Positions 35,605 through 46,046 of a DNA stretch of 64,000 bases are shown here, in pieces. How positions within the stretch are numbered: position 1 is the stretch's first letter; every line of letters starts with the position of its first letter. The notes under the pieces are model-generated. The model did no database searches. It had not been told where the DNA came from and saw only the letters and a list, made by a program, of their open reading frames with translations. The position numbers were made by a program, and so were the translations under genes. The stretch spans positions 1 to 64,000 of the forward strand of contig NW_004451648.1 of the NCBI RefSeq assembly GCF_000321225.1. The letters run 5' to 3'. The DNA comes from Odobenus rosmarus divergens. Taxonomy: Eukaryota; Chordata; Mammalia; Carnivora; Odobenidae.

Positions 35605-36535
35605 CAGTTGAATTGACATATGAATTGTATTTTAAAGGATGAATAGAAGTTTCTTTTTCTTTTTTATTATTTTTGTCTTTTTTGGTAGGTTTTTTTTGGG
35701 GGGGGTCATGAAAAATACCCCCAGTCTATCCTGTCTGTGGCATATTGGTCTCATAGTGGTTGGAGGAGATCCTCGTTACTCTTTCCCTAAGCCATTGAGA
35801 AAATAACACAGGCTCATCTGGAATGAACTACAGAGTCCCTGCAACCGCAGGGGATGAAGCAAAGACTCCTAAAAATTTTACTGCCAGTACCACCCTTTGG
35901 TATTTAACCACACAATGCCTGATTTTGTTACTTAACTTTTCCTGTTTTGATGCATTGTTGTCATGCTAGGATGGTGTCATTTTGAGGTTCAAAGGCAGAA
36001 ACTACATCTTCTATATCTGCGTCTCTTCCTACAGCATCAAGCATAGTCCTTGTCATTTAGATGCTAAAAGAAAAAAAAAGATTTAGAGTAAATAAGGTTC
36101 GTGGAGGGTCAGGTATTTTCCATATTTTCTGTAGCCATCAGCTCTCCTCTAGACCAGAGTGGGTGTTGCCACTTTAATTGTGGTGTCCTGGCAGAGGGCC
36201 AGGACTTAATTGTTGATGACCCTTCCTTTTCTGCTAGCCACTGTTAAGTACAACGGCTTCACAAAAAAGTTCACGAAAGTCCTTAAGAAGCCAGACGTGA
36301 TGGCACTGGAGGTTCAGTGACCACAGCCCTACAAAAGGCAGGATGATGCCAAGGCTACCCTGTGGGAAGCCAACACCAAAATCTGTTTACTTGCCGCCTG
36401 GATGCTGAGCTTCACTTGGATTCTCTTTCATATTTGCCAATGGGTGTTTTAAGGTACAAGCTATTGCCCTGGATCAACTGTCTCAAGGATTTCCCCCAGT
36501 CTTCTTCATTTGTACATATATGCTCATTATTTTTT
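35605..36535. other. Intergenic unique sequence with exon-like spot
   Basis: Mostly unremarkable. At 36220-36320 an acceptor-like TTCCTTTTCTGCTAG is followed by 26 open codons ending in TGA (KYNGFTKKFTKVLKKPDVMA within). No parent protein recognised. Confidence 0.35.
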
Positions 36536-36539
36536 AAAA

Positions 36540-37115
36540 TGTTGAAATTATAGAAAGTTATAAAGAAGAAAATAAATATTATCAGTTTTCCAACAACCCA
36601 GAAACAATAGTATTTAACGGTTGGCATATATTTATCATATATATTGGAGCCTCTGTGTGTGTGTGTGTGTGTGTGTGTAGGTGTATAAATTTCACTGTTC
36701 AAACTTTTATCTCAGTCAATAATATACAATACATAATCTTTACATCTTTCATTGTCAGTATGCTTCCACCACATTTTGACATTTGTCTATTTCATTGTAT
36801 ACCATGATTTATATAAATAATCCATTTTTATTGGCTCTTTAGATTGTTTCCATGTTTTGATTATTGTCAATAATGCTTCTATAATGCCTTCATACATACA
36901 TTTTGGGGCATATCTTTGACTTTTGCTTGGGACATATCATAAAAGTGGATTTTCTCAACTAAAGGATATGCATCTATGGTTTTTGCTACATATCTGTGAT
37001 GCTGACCTCTAGACATGTGAAACCAGTTCAGAGTAACATTGTACACTCTCCATACCTCTTCACATTTTTTATTGTCCCTTGATATTTTTGTTAATCTGTC
37101 TCAAAGATTTGTAAT
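36540..37115 (-). mobile_element. Old L1M/HAL1-like LINE, antisense
   Basis: Text such as TTGTTTCCATGTTTTGATTA (36845) and CTAAAGGATATGCATCTATG resembles antisense L1M. It carries a (TG)n tract at 36654-36678. Confidence 0.45.
36654..36678. repeat. (TG)n microsatellite
   Basis: About 12 TG units inside an old LINE. Confidence 0.96.
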
Positions 37116-37739
37116 GTTTTCTATAGATTTTTTTCCTATATTAGGTGCAAAAACCAGAGAATAGAAAAGAACAAATTAGCCAAGTGCCTTGTTTGCTTAT
37201 TTTGTTTGCTCGTTGCTGGTTTGGTTTTCTTTTTTGTTGTGCTATAAGTATGTCTGGAAAAATAAAATTAAACTGAGTAAGCTTGACTCATGAGGAAGCT
37301 CCCTTTCATTTCCCTGGAGCAAGGCAGCGGAGTACTCACAGGTCCTGATATTAGCAATTACTATTTTGGAAGCACAATAAGAAGTGACTACATTCCTCAG
37401 TGTTATCAAGCTTTTTCCATTATCTCTCAAAAGTTTCATCTCACATACTTTCTTAAGGTCTGGGTATACCCTATTGGTGTTTATGATATTTTTTATATTT
37501 CTCTTTATCTACTTTTTAGCATGTTGTAGTCTAAAGATGAACTATGCAAAAAAAAAAAAGTCATGTATTAAACTTGCAAAAATTGGAAGCCAGAAGACCA
37601 AGATTCTAATACTCCCTCTGCTACCCACAGCTGAGCACAGTACTTAGACTCTGTGGGACCTCATTTCTGCATTGCAAATAGTTCTATATAACAGCCCAGG
37701 GGAGGTAGTAGTGGCCGTGAATGGGAAAGAATCTGTAAG

Positions 37740-38080
37740 TCTTTATTAAATATTACTTGTGCCAGTTACTATGTATATATTGCTAAATAGGCATTTTCCC
37801 CCCTCATTTTATTTTTTTCTTTTTTTTCTTATGTAGGCTCTGTACCCAGTATGGAGCCCAACATGGGGCTTGAACTCACAACCCTGAGATCAAGACCTGA
37901 GCTGAGATCAAGAGTCAGATCCTTAACTGACTGAGCCACCCAGGTACCTCCTGCCCTCATTTTAAAGAGGAATCTGAGGTTCAGAGATGTGAATTGCCCA
38001 GGTCATACAGTGAGTCGATTATAGCTATAACATGGAACTAGGTTTGCCTAACTCCAAAGCCTTTTCTAGATGTGAGTATA
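37740..38080 (-). repeat. MIR split by a Can-SINE
   Basis: Left part up to 37811; right part from 37965 with GAATCTGAGGTTCAGAGATG and GAATTGCCCAGGTCATACAG. The Can-SINE at 37812 lies between. Confidence 0.6.
37812..37950 (-). mobile_element. Older short-type Can-SINE, antisense
   Basis: CCCAACATGGGGCTTGAACT and GCCACCCAGGTACC head; no long CT body. TSD CCCTCATTTT at 37801-37810 and 37954-37963. It splits a MIR. Confidence 0.88.
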
Positions 38081-38114
38081 TGAGTAATAATGAAAGTGTT
38101 TTCATTTATTAGCT

Positions 38115-38460
38115 CATGAAGTATTTTTATTTAAGACCTACTATGTGCCAAACACTGTGCTCAGGTCTGAGAATTCAGCGAATAAGTTAGATATCTTCTG
38201 CCTTATGAAGATTACAGTCAACTTGGCGGGGCGGTGGGGGAAGAGGCATTAAAAAGATAAGGACACAAATGTATGATTACCAGTTGTGATTAGCACCACA
38301 AACAAAAGGACATGGTGTTGTGAGAGAAGAACAGGGGAGACTAATCTGGATTGAGGAGTCAGGGAAGACATTTCTGAGCGGGAGAAGGTAGCAAGGAGTT
38401 AGTCAGGCAAGGATGGGAAGATGATTTCAACCTTTCCAGGTGGACCGAGCTGCTAAGGGT
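38115..38460 (-). repeat. L2 fragment
   Basis: CCTACTATGTGCCAAACACT, then a G-rich stretch at 38226-38240, then AGGGAAGACATTTCTGAGCG in antisense L2 order. Confidence 0.5.
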
Positions 38461-38464
38461 GGAG

Positions 38465-39590
38465 AGCTAATCCAATTGGCCCCCAACAAGGCTCTTCAGG
38501 GGATGGAGATGCCCAAATGATGGCCACAGCCAGCTTTCTAGAGAAGGGTTGTGGCATGTCCAAGTATGTGGTATTTCCTTAATACGTTATGTACTGGGGA
38601 GAGTCCTGTCCAGACGTGGAAATGGCCTCTCCCTTCCCTTGGAAATTCTGGCATGCCATCCAGTTTTGCAACTTCCCGGGATGTTGCCAGTCATCTCTGC
38701 TGACCTATTGGCCCCACAGCACCTGGTGAATCTTGTATTATTGTTCCTTGATTGGTTCTTCATGTTCTAATATCCACAGGGCAGAAAGTTAGAGCCGAGC
38801 GTGTTTGGCCACTTTTGTCCCAGTAATCTTCACTTTACACTGGGAATTTACATGCTAAAGATTCGGACATCCCAGAGAAAAGTTGCTCAGCCTTTTGACT
38901 AGTGATGTGATCATAGGCTCAGGAAATCTAGCAGTATTTATTCAATGGGATCAATACTTTGGATGGCATTGGAGAGGACTACATGGAAGATGAGGTCAAA
39001 CTACATAGCTCTTTTGGATAATGGAGCAGCATTGCCTTTTCCAAGAGGAGCAGCATTTCTGGGTTACAGGGTGAAAAACCAAACTGAGTCACCTATTCTG
39101 GGTAAGGGAAAGAGAGAGGACTTAACAATTCTCAGTAAGGGTAGATCTTTCTAGATAATGGAGGAAAGATGAAACTGACGTGCTTTTCTGAATAACAGAG
39201 GGAGGCAACCCAGAAAAGGAAGCAAGGTAGTAGCATCTTTGGCCCACAAGAGCTAGCCAACAGGAGGGCATGTGAGCAAAGACTTCCTTGTGTGGCCATC
39301 AAGCACAAACAGAGGAAGGTGTGTTTGAGGAGGCAGGGGTCCTAGTGTTTGTTTATTTCCAAGGCTTTCCATTGCTGCTGCGTATGGCCTGGGGCCAGTG
39401 GACCTCACAAAGCCTCAGCCGCCATGTTCTTAAAATAGAGCATGTTTGTGCCCTCTAGGTTCCACAGTGACCAAGAGACAAAGCTAGCGTCTTCTCTCAA
39501 CTGCCCAGATGCGAGGACCTAGAAACCCACTTGGAGATGCTGTGAGGGGACAGTTTAGTCATTTAGACTATGAGCTGTTACAACTGGAGG
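38465..39590. other. Intergenic unique sequence, TEK-proximal
   Basis: Moderately GC-rich and repeat-free, 2-3 kb upstream of TEK exon 1. It could hold distal regulatory sites; no specific motif cluster is convincing. Confidence 0.4.
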
Positions 39591-39594
39591 GAAA

Positions 39595-39750
39595 TTAGTC
39601 ACATCCAGTGTAAATCCTTCATTTTACAGTTGAGGAAACTGAGGCCTGCAGGTGGGAAATGACTCGTCCAAGTCCTCACAGGAAGAACAGAGCTGGGACT
39701 AGAGCCCAGAATCCCCAACTCCCAGCCTGGTTCTATACAACACTAAAAGC
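39595..39750 (-). repeat. MIR
   Basis: CATTTTACAGTTGAGGAAAC and GAGCTGGGACTAGAGCCCAG are antisense MIR. Confidence 0.65.
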
Positions 39751-39849
39751 TGTTTCATAAGATGAGAGAATGGCTTTCTGGAGGAATCGCTTGGGACGGA
39801 AATCAGAGACTGAATGGAAAGACTCAAGGAAATGAATACATTAACATTT

Positions 39850-40215
39850 AATGAAAGCCTTCTATGAATTAGGCACTGTGCCAGCCTCATTTAATCCTCT
39901 CAAAAATCCCCAGGTTGGAGATATTTTTTTTTAAGATTTTATTTATTTATTTGACAGAGAGAGACATAGCGAGAGAGGGAACACAAGCAGGGGGAGTGGG
40001 AGAGGGAGAAGCAGGCTTCCCACAGAGCAGGGAGTCTGATGACGGGGCTCGGTCCCAGGACCCTGGGATCATGACCTGAGCCACCCAGGCGCTCCCCATG
40101 TTGGAGATATTATTGCCGTTTTACAGCTGTTGAAACTGAGACTCAGATTAAGTAAACATGTGGCTGCGTATTTGAACCCAGGTCTGCTTGAAAACAGCCT
40201 GCGCTTTTCTACCCG
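39850..40215 (-). repeat. MIR split by a Can-SINE
   Basis: GGCACTGTGCCAGCCTCATT on the left; GTTTTACAGCTGTTGAAACT and TTGAACCCAGGTCTGCTTGA on the right of the Can-SINE at 39926. Confidence 0.62.
39926..40093 (-). mobile_element. Can-SINE, antisense, with 26-bp internal deletion
   Basis: TSD CCCCAGGTTGGAGATATT / CCCCATGTTGGAGATATT at 39908-39925 and 40094-40111. The head reads GACCTGAGCCACCCAGG; the usual block between the two GAGCC copies is missing. It splits a MIR. Confidence 0.95.
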
Positions 40216-40990
40216 AGCAGACTGGAAACATCCATTGGTTCTCAAGATCATCACTGATGCGATAAAACCTGGGGCAGAAATGAGGCAAGGCTAGCAAGCA
40301 TCTGCTTTTTCCTATGGTGAGCAGGCAAAGGAGGAGCAGATAGCTCTTTCCTCAGGCACGAAGGCAGGGTGATGAACAAGAGCGTTGACACTCTGTTCTG
40401 AAGTCAGAGTTTGTGTTATGGAGAAATAATCTTCTGGATCACTTTAGGCTTTCTGATCTCATTTTAGGTATGGTTACTCCAATGGCTATTTTCCTTTTGG
40501 CCTATATACTCTCTGCTCTTATGAATGCTATTTTTATCCCAATTGAATCACTTATATTACCTCTTGACACAGGTTATTTTGTAAAGTTTTGTATATAATT
40601 TGCTTCTGAAACACCACTGGCCAATAACCATGGAATTCCTTTCATCACTAAAATCCTTCTAGGCTAAGTGCTTTAAGACATGAGATCACCTTCAGATGAA
40701 TTGTTAATAAAAATTAAAGCTATAGCCAGTGGCATGGGTATTTTGGGCTCTTGGCCAGCAAATAAACCATCTGCGTGAAAGAAAACAGGCTGACCATTTT
40801 GGACTCTGGTCTCCGTGGCTGCATTGTGCATTGACCTCACCGGTAATTACCCAAATTAATTGCCTTTGGGTTGTGTTCTCTCATCATGGAAACCTTTCTT
40901 TCCCAATTCAAACCATGTGGGTTAAAATGAGAAAACAAAAGCAGAAACTCCTCCCCACCCCATACCCGAAAGCCCCTCTGTCAGGGATCC
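40216..40990. other. TEK upstream flank
   Basis: Repeat-free 775 bp leading into the promoter. The open frame at 40729-41037 starts here and runs into the GC tract; it has no support as a gene. Confidence 0.45.
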
Positions 40991-41365
40991 CAGGTGGACC
41001 CGGGGGGCGGGGGGGCGGTGTTGCTGTTGGAGGCTGAGAAGGGCTGGTCATCACCGCATACCATCCATAGGTGGAGGTCTGTTATTCTGTTTCCCCCCTA
41101 TGAGAGGATACCTATTGTTCCTGAAAACGCTGACCAGGACCCACACTTCCAACAAAAATTCCTCTACCCCTACAACAGCAGAAGCAACAGCAATAGAGAA
41201 GTGTTTTGATGAATTGCAAGATGGATAGGGCTTGCAGTGGCCCCAGCCCTGCTGATACCAAATGCCTTTAAGATACAGCCTTTCCCATCCTAATCTACAA
41301 AGGAAACAGGAAAAAGGAACTTAAAACTCCCTGTGCTCAGACAGAAATGAGACTGTTACAGCCCG
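40990..41365 (+). promoter_or_regulatory. TEK: TEK proximal promoter region
   Basis: Region just upstream of exon 1. Two overlapping GC boxes (GGGCGG at 41005-41010 and 41013-41018) lie in a G-run. Three GGAA cores spaced exactly 7 bp apart (41302, 41309, 41316) form an ETS-type cluster about 50-65 bp before the classic cDNA start. I see no TATA box at the expected distance, which fits a TATA-less endothelial promoter. ETS factors are known regulators of TIE2; binding here is inference. The promoter limits are approximate. Confidence 0.6.
41301..41319 (+). promoter_or_regulatory. ETS-type GGAA triplet in TEK promoter
   Basis: AGGAAACAGGAAAAAGGAA contains three GGAA cores in the same orientation at 7-bp spacing. 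ETS factors use GGAA cores, and endothelial promoters are often driven by them. Confidence 0.5.
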
Positions 41366-41370
41366 CTTCT

Positions 41371-41400
41371 ATGCTGTTCCTTCTTGCCTCCGACTTGTAA
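41371..41400 (+). promoter_or_regulatory. TEK upstream ORF 1
   Basis: ATG at 41371, nine codons, TAA at 41398-41400. Weak start context (T at -3, C at +4). It lies wholly upstream of the TEK start. Confidence 0.6.
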
Positions 41401-41417
41401 ACAAGACCTAGTAGAAC

Positions 41418-41453
41418 ATGCGAATGGAAAGTCACAAACCTCTGTGTGTTTGA
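41418..41453 (+). promoter_or_regulatory. TEK upstream ORF 2
   Basis: ATG at 41418 with A at -3, a second in-frame ATG at 41424, eleven codons, TGA at 41451-41453. It has the best start context of the three upstream frames. Confidence 0.6.
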
Positions 41454-41471
41454 AAGGATCCTTGGGACCTC

Positions 41472-41525
41472 ATGCACATCTGCGGAAACTGGATGGAGAG
41501 ATTTGGGGAAGCATGGACTCTTTAG
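41472..41525 (+). promoter_or_regulatory. TEK upstream ORF 3, overlapping the main start
   Basis: ATG at 41472, a second in-frame ATG at 41493, seventeen codons, TAG at 41523-41525. It is out of frame with TEK and runs past the TEK ATG at 41513, so ribosomes using it would skip the receptor start. Its own start context is weak (C at -3, C at +4). Confidence 0.6.
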
Positions 41526-41564
41526 CCGGCTTAGTTCTCTATGGAGTCAGCTTGCTTCTTTCTG
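41513..41564 (+). CDS. TEK: TEK (TIE2 receptor), first coding exon: signal peptide start
   Basis: TEK/TIE2 is the endothelial receptor tyrosine kinase for angiopoietins, a type I membrane protein controlling vessel maturation and quiescence. This exon encodes MDSLAGLVLYGVSLLLS plus one base, the start of a classic secretory signal peptide: short polar N-terminus, then a Leu/Val-rich core. The human protein begins MDSLASLVLCGVSLLLS as I remember it, so two residues differ (Ser6 to Gly, Cys10 to Tyr). The ATG has a strong context (A at -3, G at +4). The exon ends in phase 1 at G41564 with donor GTAAGG. The Ig, EGF, fibronectin III, transmembrane and kinase exons all lie beyond the right edge. 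I chose this start because it matches the known N-terminus. The same frame is open upstream to 41351 but holds no in-frame ATG. Confidence 0.95.
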
Positions 41565-44500
41565 GTAAGGTTTGGCTTTGTTTTTTTAATTTAGTTTTGT
41601 TTTTTTTTTTTTTAACAGAGTTGGTGATTCTGTTCTCTCTCACTAGCTGTTAGTGCTGGTTAACAAGGGGCAGCTGTGGCATATAGGCACCGTTTCTCTA
41701 TGACTTTCCATTTAATCTATGTGGGGATTAAAATGCAATGTCTTTATGGCATTGAACTGATTTTTCTAGAGTTTCACTTCTGCATAATTGTCACCTGTGT
41801 TTCCACAGACTCTATGAGCACTGATCAGGTCACTTTGTAGAGATTCACTTACTATGATACATTATTTTACTGCTCTTCATTTGGGATTGTTTCCTTCTTT
41901 AAAAAAATAAGAAACCCAGTTTTACCTGCTTCAAAAAAAGTTTTCCATAATTTTTTAAAAATGAAAGTCATGCAGAGAATTATGGGGCCCACTTAATGGC
42001 AATGTGCAGATTGTCATTTTTAAATGAGAACAAAAATGCTTTTCTATAAGGATTTCATATCCACATCCTATTTTAATTGAAACAGTCAAAGGCTAGGCTT
42101 TTTGTTTTTTCTTTTTTCCTTAGGGCTGCGGTCAGGGCTATATAATTTTTGTTAGTTTTTTAAAAATTTTTGTCATGTAGTAATTTATCGTCTTTATTGG
42201 CCCAATGGGCTGAAAGTTGGGGCAGTTACCCTGATCCGTAGGCACAGGAGAGTATCGAAAGCTGTTGTAGAGCTAAGGAATGGTGGGCTTGGATGTTTTT
42301 AGATCTCGTATGTCTGTTGCTCAGGTTCTCCAGATAGTGGCATGCCTCTTATGTTCACTCACCCTGTGGGACACTGGCTGAGAGTGTTACTAAAACCTGA
42401 AGTGCAGATCACAACTCTAATCGCCAGCATGCTCTCCCTTTTTGTTTGAAAACATTCTAATTATTGTAACGAAAATAGAATTGATAGTGGAAATCAAATT
42501 GGGAAAATGTGCTGAATTCAATGGTGCAGTCTATAATATGTTAGTAGAAATTGACCCGAACATACATAAGTATGTGTTACATTATTTTCATCTTTTTCTG
42601 TATGTTTGAAATATTAAATATTCAAAAAATTAATCCAACAAGATAAGAGAATTGCATGTAATTTGTCTATAGCTTTTCAGTTTGTTTTCAACACCCAATT
42701 ATATTGAGGATTTAATAATATTTTTAAGACTAAGAATGTATAATATAAATTGCTGAAATGGTTTCGGTATTTTGTACAAATTACTTATATTAACATAGAA
42801 ATGTTGATTTCTCCAGTAATAGGCACTTTTAAAACAAATAATTATCATGATTGCATAATTACTTTGCTTTATTTTCTGAGTGACATATTTATCAGTAACA
42901 TGAAATCTGGAACTATTCTACACCAGGGATTATAGTCATCAAAGCCAGGGGGCTACAGTTGCTCTGAGATACTTTATAAATTAAATCACCTGTGTGCACA
43001 CACATGCAAACACACAGTTTTAATTCAGTTTTTTTTTTCCCTCAAAGTGACTATGTCATGGCACTTTGCAGGATAGGCTTAGACATAAAATCAGGCAAAA
43101 AAAAATTATGTGGCTGAAATAGTTGCTCTGTGTTTAGACCTTAGTTCCCTGGAAAAAAAGCCCTGACTTCAACAGGGAGAGGCCCAAGGAGAGGGATTTC
43201 ATGCTCCTATTGAAAAGGGTGACACTAGCAAGGTTGGTTTCTGGGGTAGGTCTGTTGTATTGGAATCCTAACTTACTTTCCCAGTATAGCCCTCCATGGA
43301 CATGGATACACAACGCTTGGGAATTGCAACAAGAATCCAGCATGATCATGTCTACAAGTATAGGAGCCCATTCTTTACACCAAACTCCACTGGTAGACTA
43401 CAGTAATGGAGCAAGGGACTTACGGCTTATGTGTTTCTCTCTCTATTCCAGTGGGTTCTTTCTGATTCCTTTTTTCTCTGAACATATAAGACTGAAACAA
43501 TATGTCACATTTGCCTCAATAAAAGTGGCTCTGGGTGGCAGATACCCATAAGGAGTTGGAAAACGTATATAATTTTCAGAAGACTTCCCTAGATTCTGGT
43601 ACATTCCCCTCCCAATTGAGAATCATGGCCAAATTACAAACAAGTTCTAATAAACATACTAGCTTTTCCCAACTCTCCCATCCTCACCAAACCAGGCTGT
43701 TCTGTCTAAAGAATTGTATATGCAGAAATACAAAATAAAACAAATTATTCTTTGTGCTTTATCATAGTATGTCCTATATGATCAACACTAACCCAGTGGG
43801 AAGTCTCTAGTAGTGTGCTTTCATATCTCTTTCCTGTTTCATTTGACATTTTAAATAACAACCATTATCTCTAATAGTGGATATCTTGTCTGGAATGACA
43901 GTGGAAATTCGGTTCCAAGGTCAGGGAAGTGGTCCCAGATGGAACCTTCTCATTAGGGCTGGTCTTGGAAGGCTGTATCGGGTGTGAGTAATCAAGGGTG
44001 GAGGTCCAGAAGCTGGGACCAGAGACACACCTGGGAATTATTCTCACAGGGAGGAGTTTTGCTTTCTCCACAGATGCTCCCTACTAAGCATTGTCTTTGT
44101 TAGAAATGTCAGCATTTCCTTTTCAGCTCTATGCTGGGAGAGCTTCCTGCTAGAGTTCTAGTTCTTTTAAGACATCCCTCGAGGAGGGAAGGACTCATCC
44201 AAGTCCATTTCAGAAGACTGTGCTATGTCTTCTGGGAGATTCATTGGGTGGGCTCCAAATTTTTCTGACATTATAAATTTGTCTAAAAAGATATGTGTGT
44301 GACTGTATACCTGCTTATTCCCTGTAGATGGCTTATTGGTGAGAGCACAGAATCTGGCTTCAGATGATTTCTCTAAGGTGGATAAATGGACCAAACCCAA
44401 AAGATAGCATTTCAAAATAGATGAATGTGAAGTTATAAGTTTGGTTTCAAAAAATGTATGTATGTTCAGTGTAAGAGAGTCTTGATTTGTTGAAAGTTCT

Positions 44501-45230
44501 AAGGAATAACACCTACATTTTGGTGATACACACAATTCATAGGTGTCAACATGTGCTCTGCTTACTAAAATGTAATATATAAGCTGCAACAGTTCACTTT
44601 TGTAGAAATATAAGGTCCACATTAGAAATGGTAGTCACTTTACTGCTCAGAGAATATCCATTAAACACTGAAGACAGTGAGAAATTTGACAGCAAACACA
44701 GTGGGCAAGCAGGAAGGTAAGTACTTTAGAAAAATATTTGGCCAGGAGAAAAGAGATGAAATTTTTAAGGGTTTCCGTAGAGAAGACACCATAAATTGAC
44801 ATTGTATTTTGCCAGATCTAGGATACAGGGATGAAGGGAGTTTGGCTTGATTGATGGAAACCTTCTAAATATTGGATCATCATCCCCATGAAGAGTGAGC
44901 TCCCACACTGGAGAGTGTTGAGGCATAGATTGGGTGATCATCTAGCAGGATCACTGAAGAATGTGGAGCGTGATGGTTACTCCACTTCCCTTTTATATCC
45001 CTTTCATTTTACTGTTTGTGCCTCCTCCCTGATCACTCAGGTGGAGAAGAATTCAGAAAAGCATCAACATCTTTGCCCAGTGAAACCACACTGGGTGTGT
45101 TTCCTGAATTTTAACTCAATCAACATGCCTTAAGAGAAAAAAAGCATAGGTGTACATGTGCTATGATGACTTTTCTGAAGCCACTGCTTGAGGGGACTGA
45201 GGTGGAGCTAATCAAGAATGCAGGAGAAAG
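41565..45230. other. Repeat-poor start of TEK intron 1
   Basis: About 3.7 kb with almost no recognisable interspersed repeat, in contrast to the SINE density elsewhere. It is AT-rich around 42420-42900. No coding frame is convincing: the frames at 43201-43551 and 44167-44622 lack homology that I recognise. Low repeat load next to a promoter can reflect regulatory constraint. Confidence 0.5.
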
Positions 45231-45234
45231 AGTA

Positions 45235-45445
45235 AAGAGTATGGATTGTGAAATCACAGACCTAGGGTGAAGCTCAAATTAGATGACCATGGGAAAGTTA
45301 CTTGATTTCTCGAAGCCATTCTTTCCTCATCTTTTATGGAAATGGGACCCATTTCCCAAAGTCCTTATGAGCATCATGTGATGCAAGTAGAGAGCTTAGC
45401 CAGTAAGAACTTCCTTAATAAATGAAGCTAGTATAATAATAAAAA
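45235..45445 (+). repeat. MIR
   Basis: GTATGGATTGTGAAATCACA, GATGACCATGGGAAAGTTAC, then AATAAATGAAGCTAGTATAA in MIR order. Confidence 0.65.
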
Positions 45446-45589
45446 AAAGAAGTGTTTCTATGAGGACCTCTGTGCTAGTTCAAGACTGGTCTAATATTTT
45501 CCAGCAGGTAGGGGAGTCACTTACTGCTCATAGAAGCACTCTCCTTCTAAAACACCTCAACATAATCTAATTCCATAAATTTTATGTTT

Positions 45590-45960
45590 GTATCTCTCCA
45601 TGTGGGCTATTATCCAGTGCTTCCCCTCACCTCCCCATTCATCCTTGCTCTAGGCTCTTTGCATTCAATCGGGCCCATCTCTACAATCTATGCACTCTTT
45701 CCTCTTGGCTCTTGTTCATGCTCTTCCATCCATTTGGAAAGGACACTCTCCATGCCTACACTGCAAACACAGTTCAACTCAACCTGCCTAGAGTTCCCTT
45801 ACTATATAGGCTGTGTCTTTGTGATTTGGGCACATAGATTTAGCTCCATTAGCCTTTAACACTTTTGACAACAGATATTACTTCTTTTTTATTCTCGATA
45901 GTTCATGCATTTGATGTTCAATAATCTTTATTGGATAGAGTTTAATATGGCCTAATAAGA
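45590..45960 (+). repeat. Possible L2 fragment
   Basis: CT-rich text with TCTTGGCTCTTGTTCATGCT and a tail-like TTCAATAATCTTTATTGGAT. Weak. Confidence 0.35.
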
Positions 45961-46027
45961 AATTATTGACATGCCCTAGCAGGCCTGAAAGAAAGAGGGA
46001 ATGTTGTAGAAAGGATTTTAGTCACAT

Positions 46028-46046
46028 TGAAATAATAATAATAATG
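46028..46046. repeat. (AAT)n microsatellite
   Basis: Short AATAATAATAAT run. Confidence 0.85.

Larger units (their letters stand above)
41366..41512 (+). other. TEK: TEK 5' UTR (exon 1, conservative start)
   Basis: Sequence from CTTCTATGCTG at 41366 to the ATG closely follows the human TEK cDNA leader as I remember it. Longer human transcripts start further upstream, so the true exon may begin a few hundred bases earlier. The leader carries three upstream ATG frames (41371-41400, 41418-41453, 41472-41525), the last overlapping the main start codon. TIE2 mRNA has been reported to use internal initiation, which would fit such a leader; this is recalled, not shown here. Confidence 0.8.

Noticed and set aside
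40729..41037. Open frame of 102 codons just upstream of TEK
   Set aside because: It ends in a Gly-rich run encoded by the GC-box tract; explained by promoter composition.
43201..43551. Plus-strand open frame of 116 codons
   Set aside because: No recognised domain or splice context; treated as chance.
44167..44622. Minus-strand open frame of 151 codons in TEK intron 1
   Set aside because: Composition is typical of chance frames and no homology is recognised; opposite to TEK with no promoter signal.
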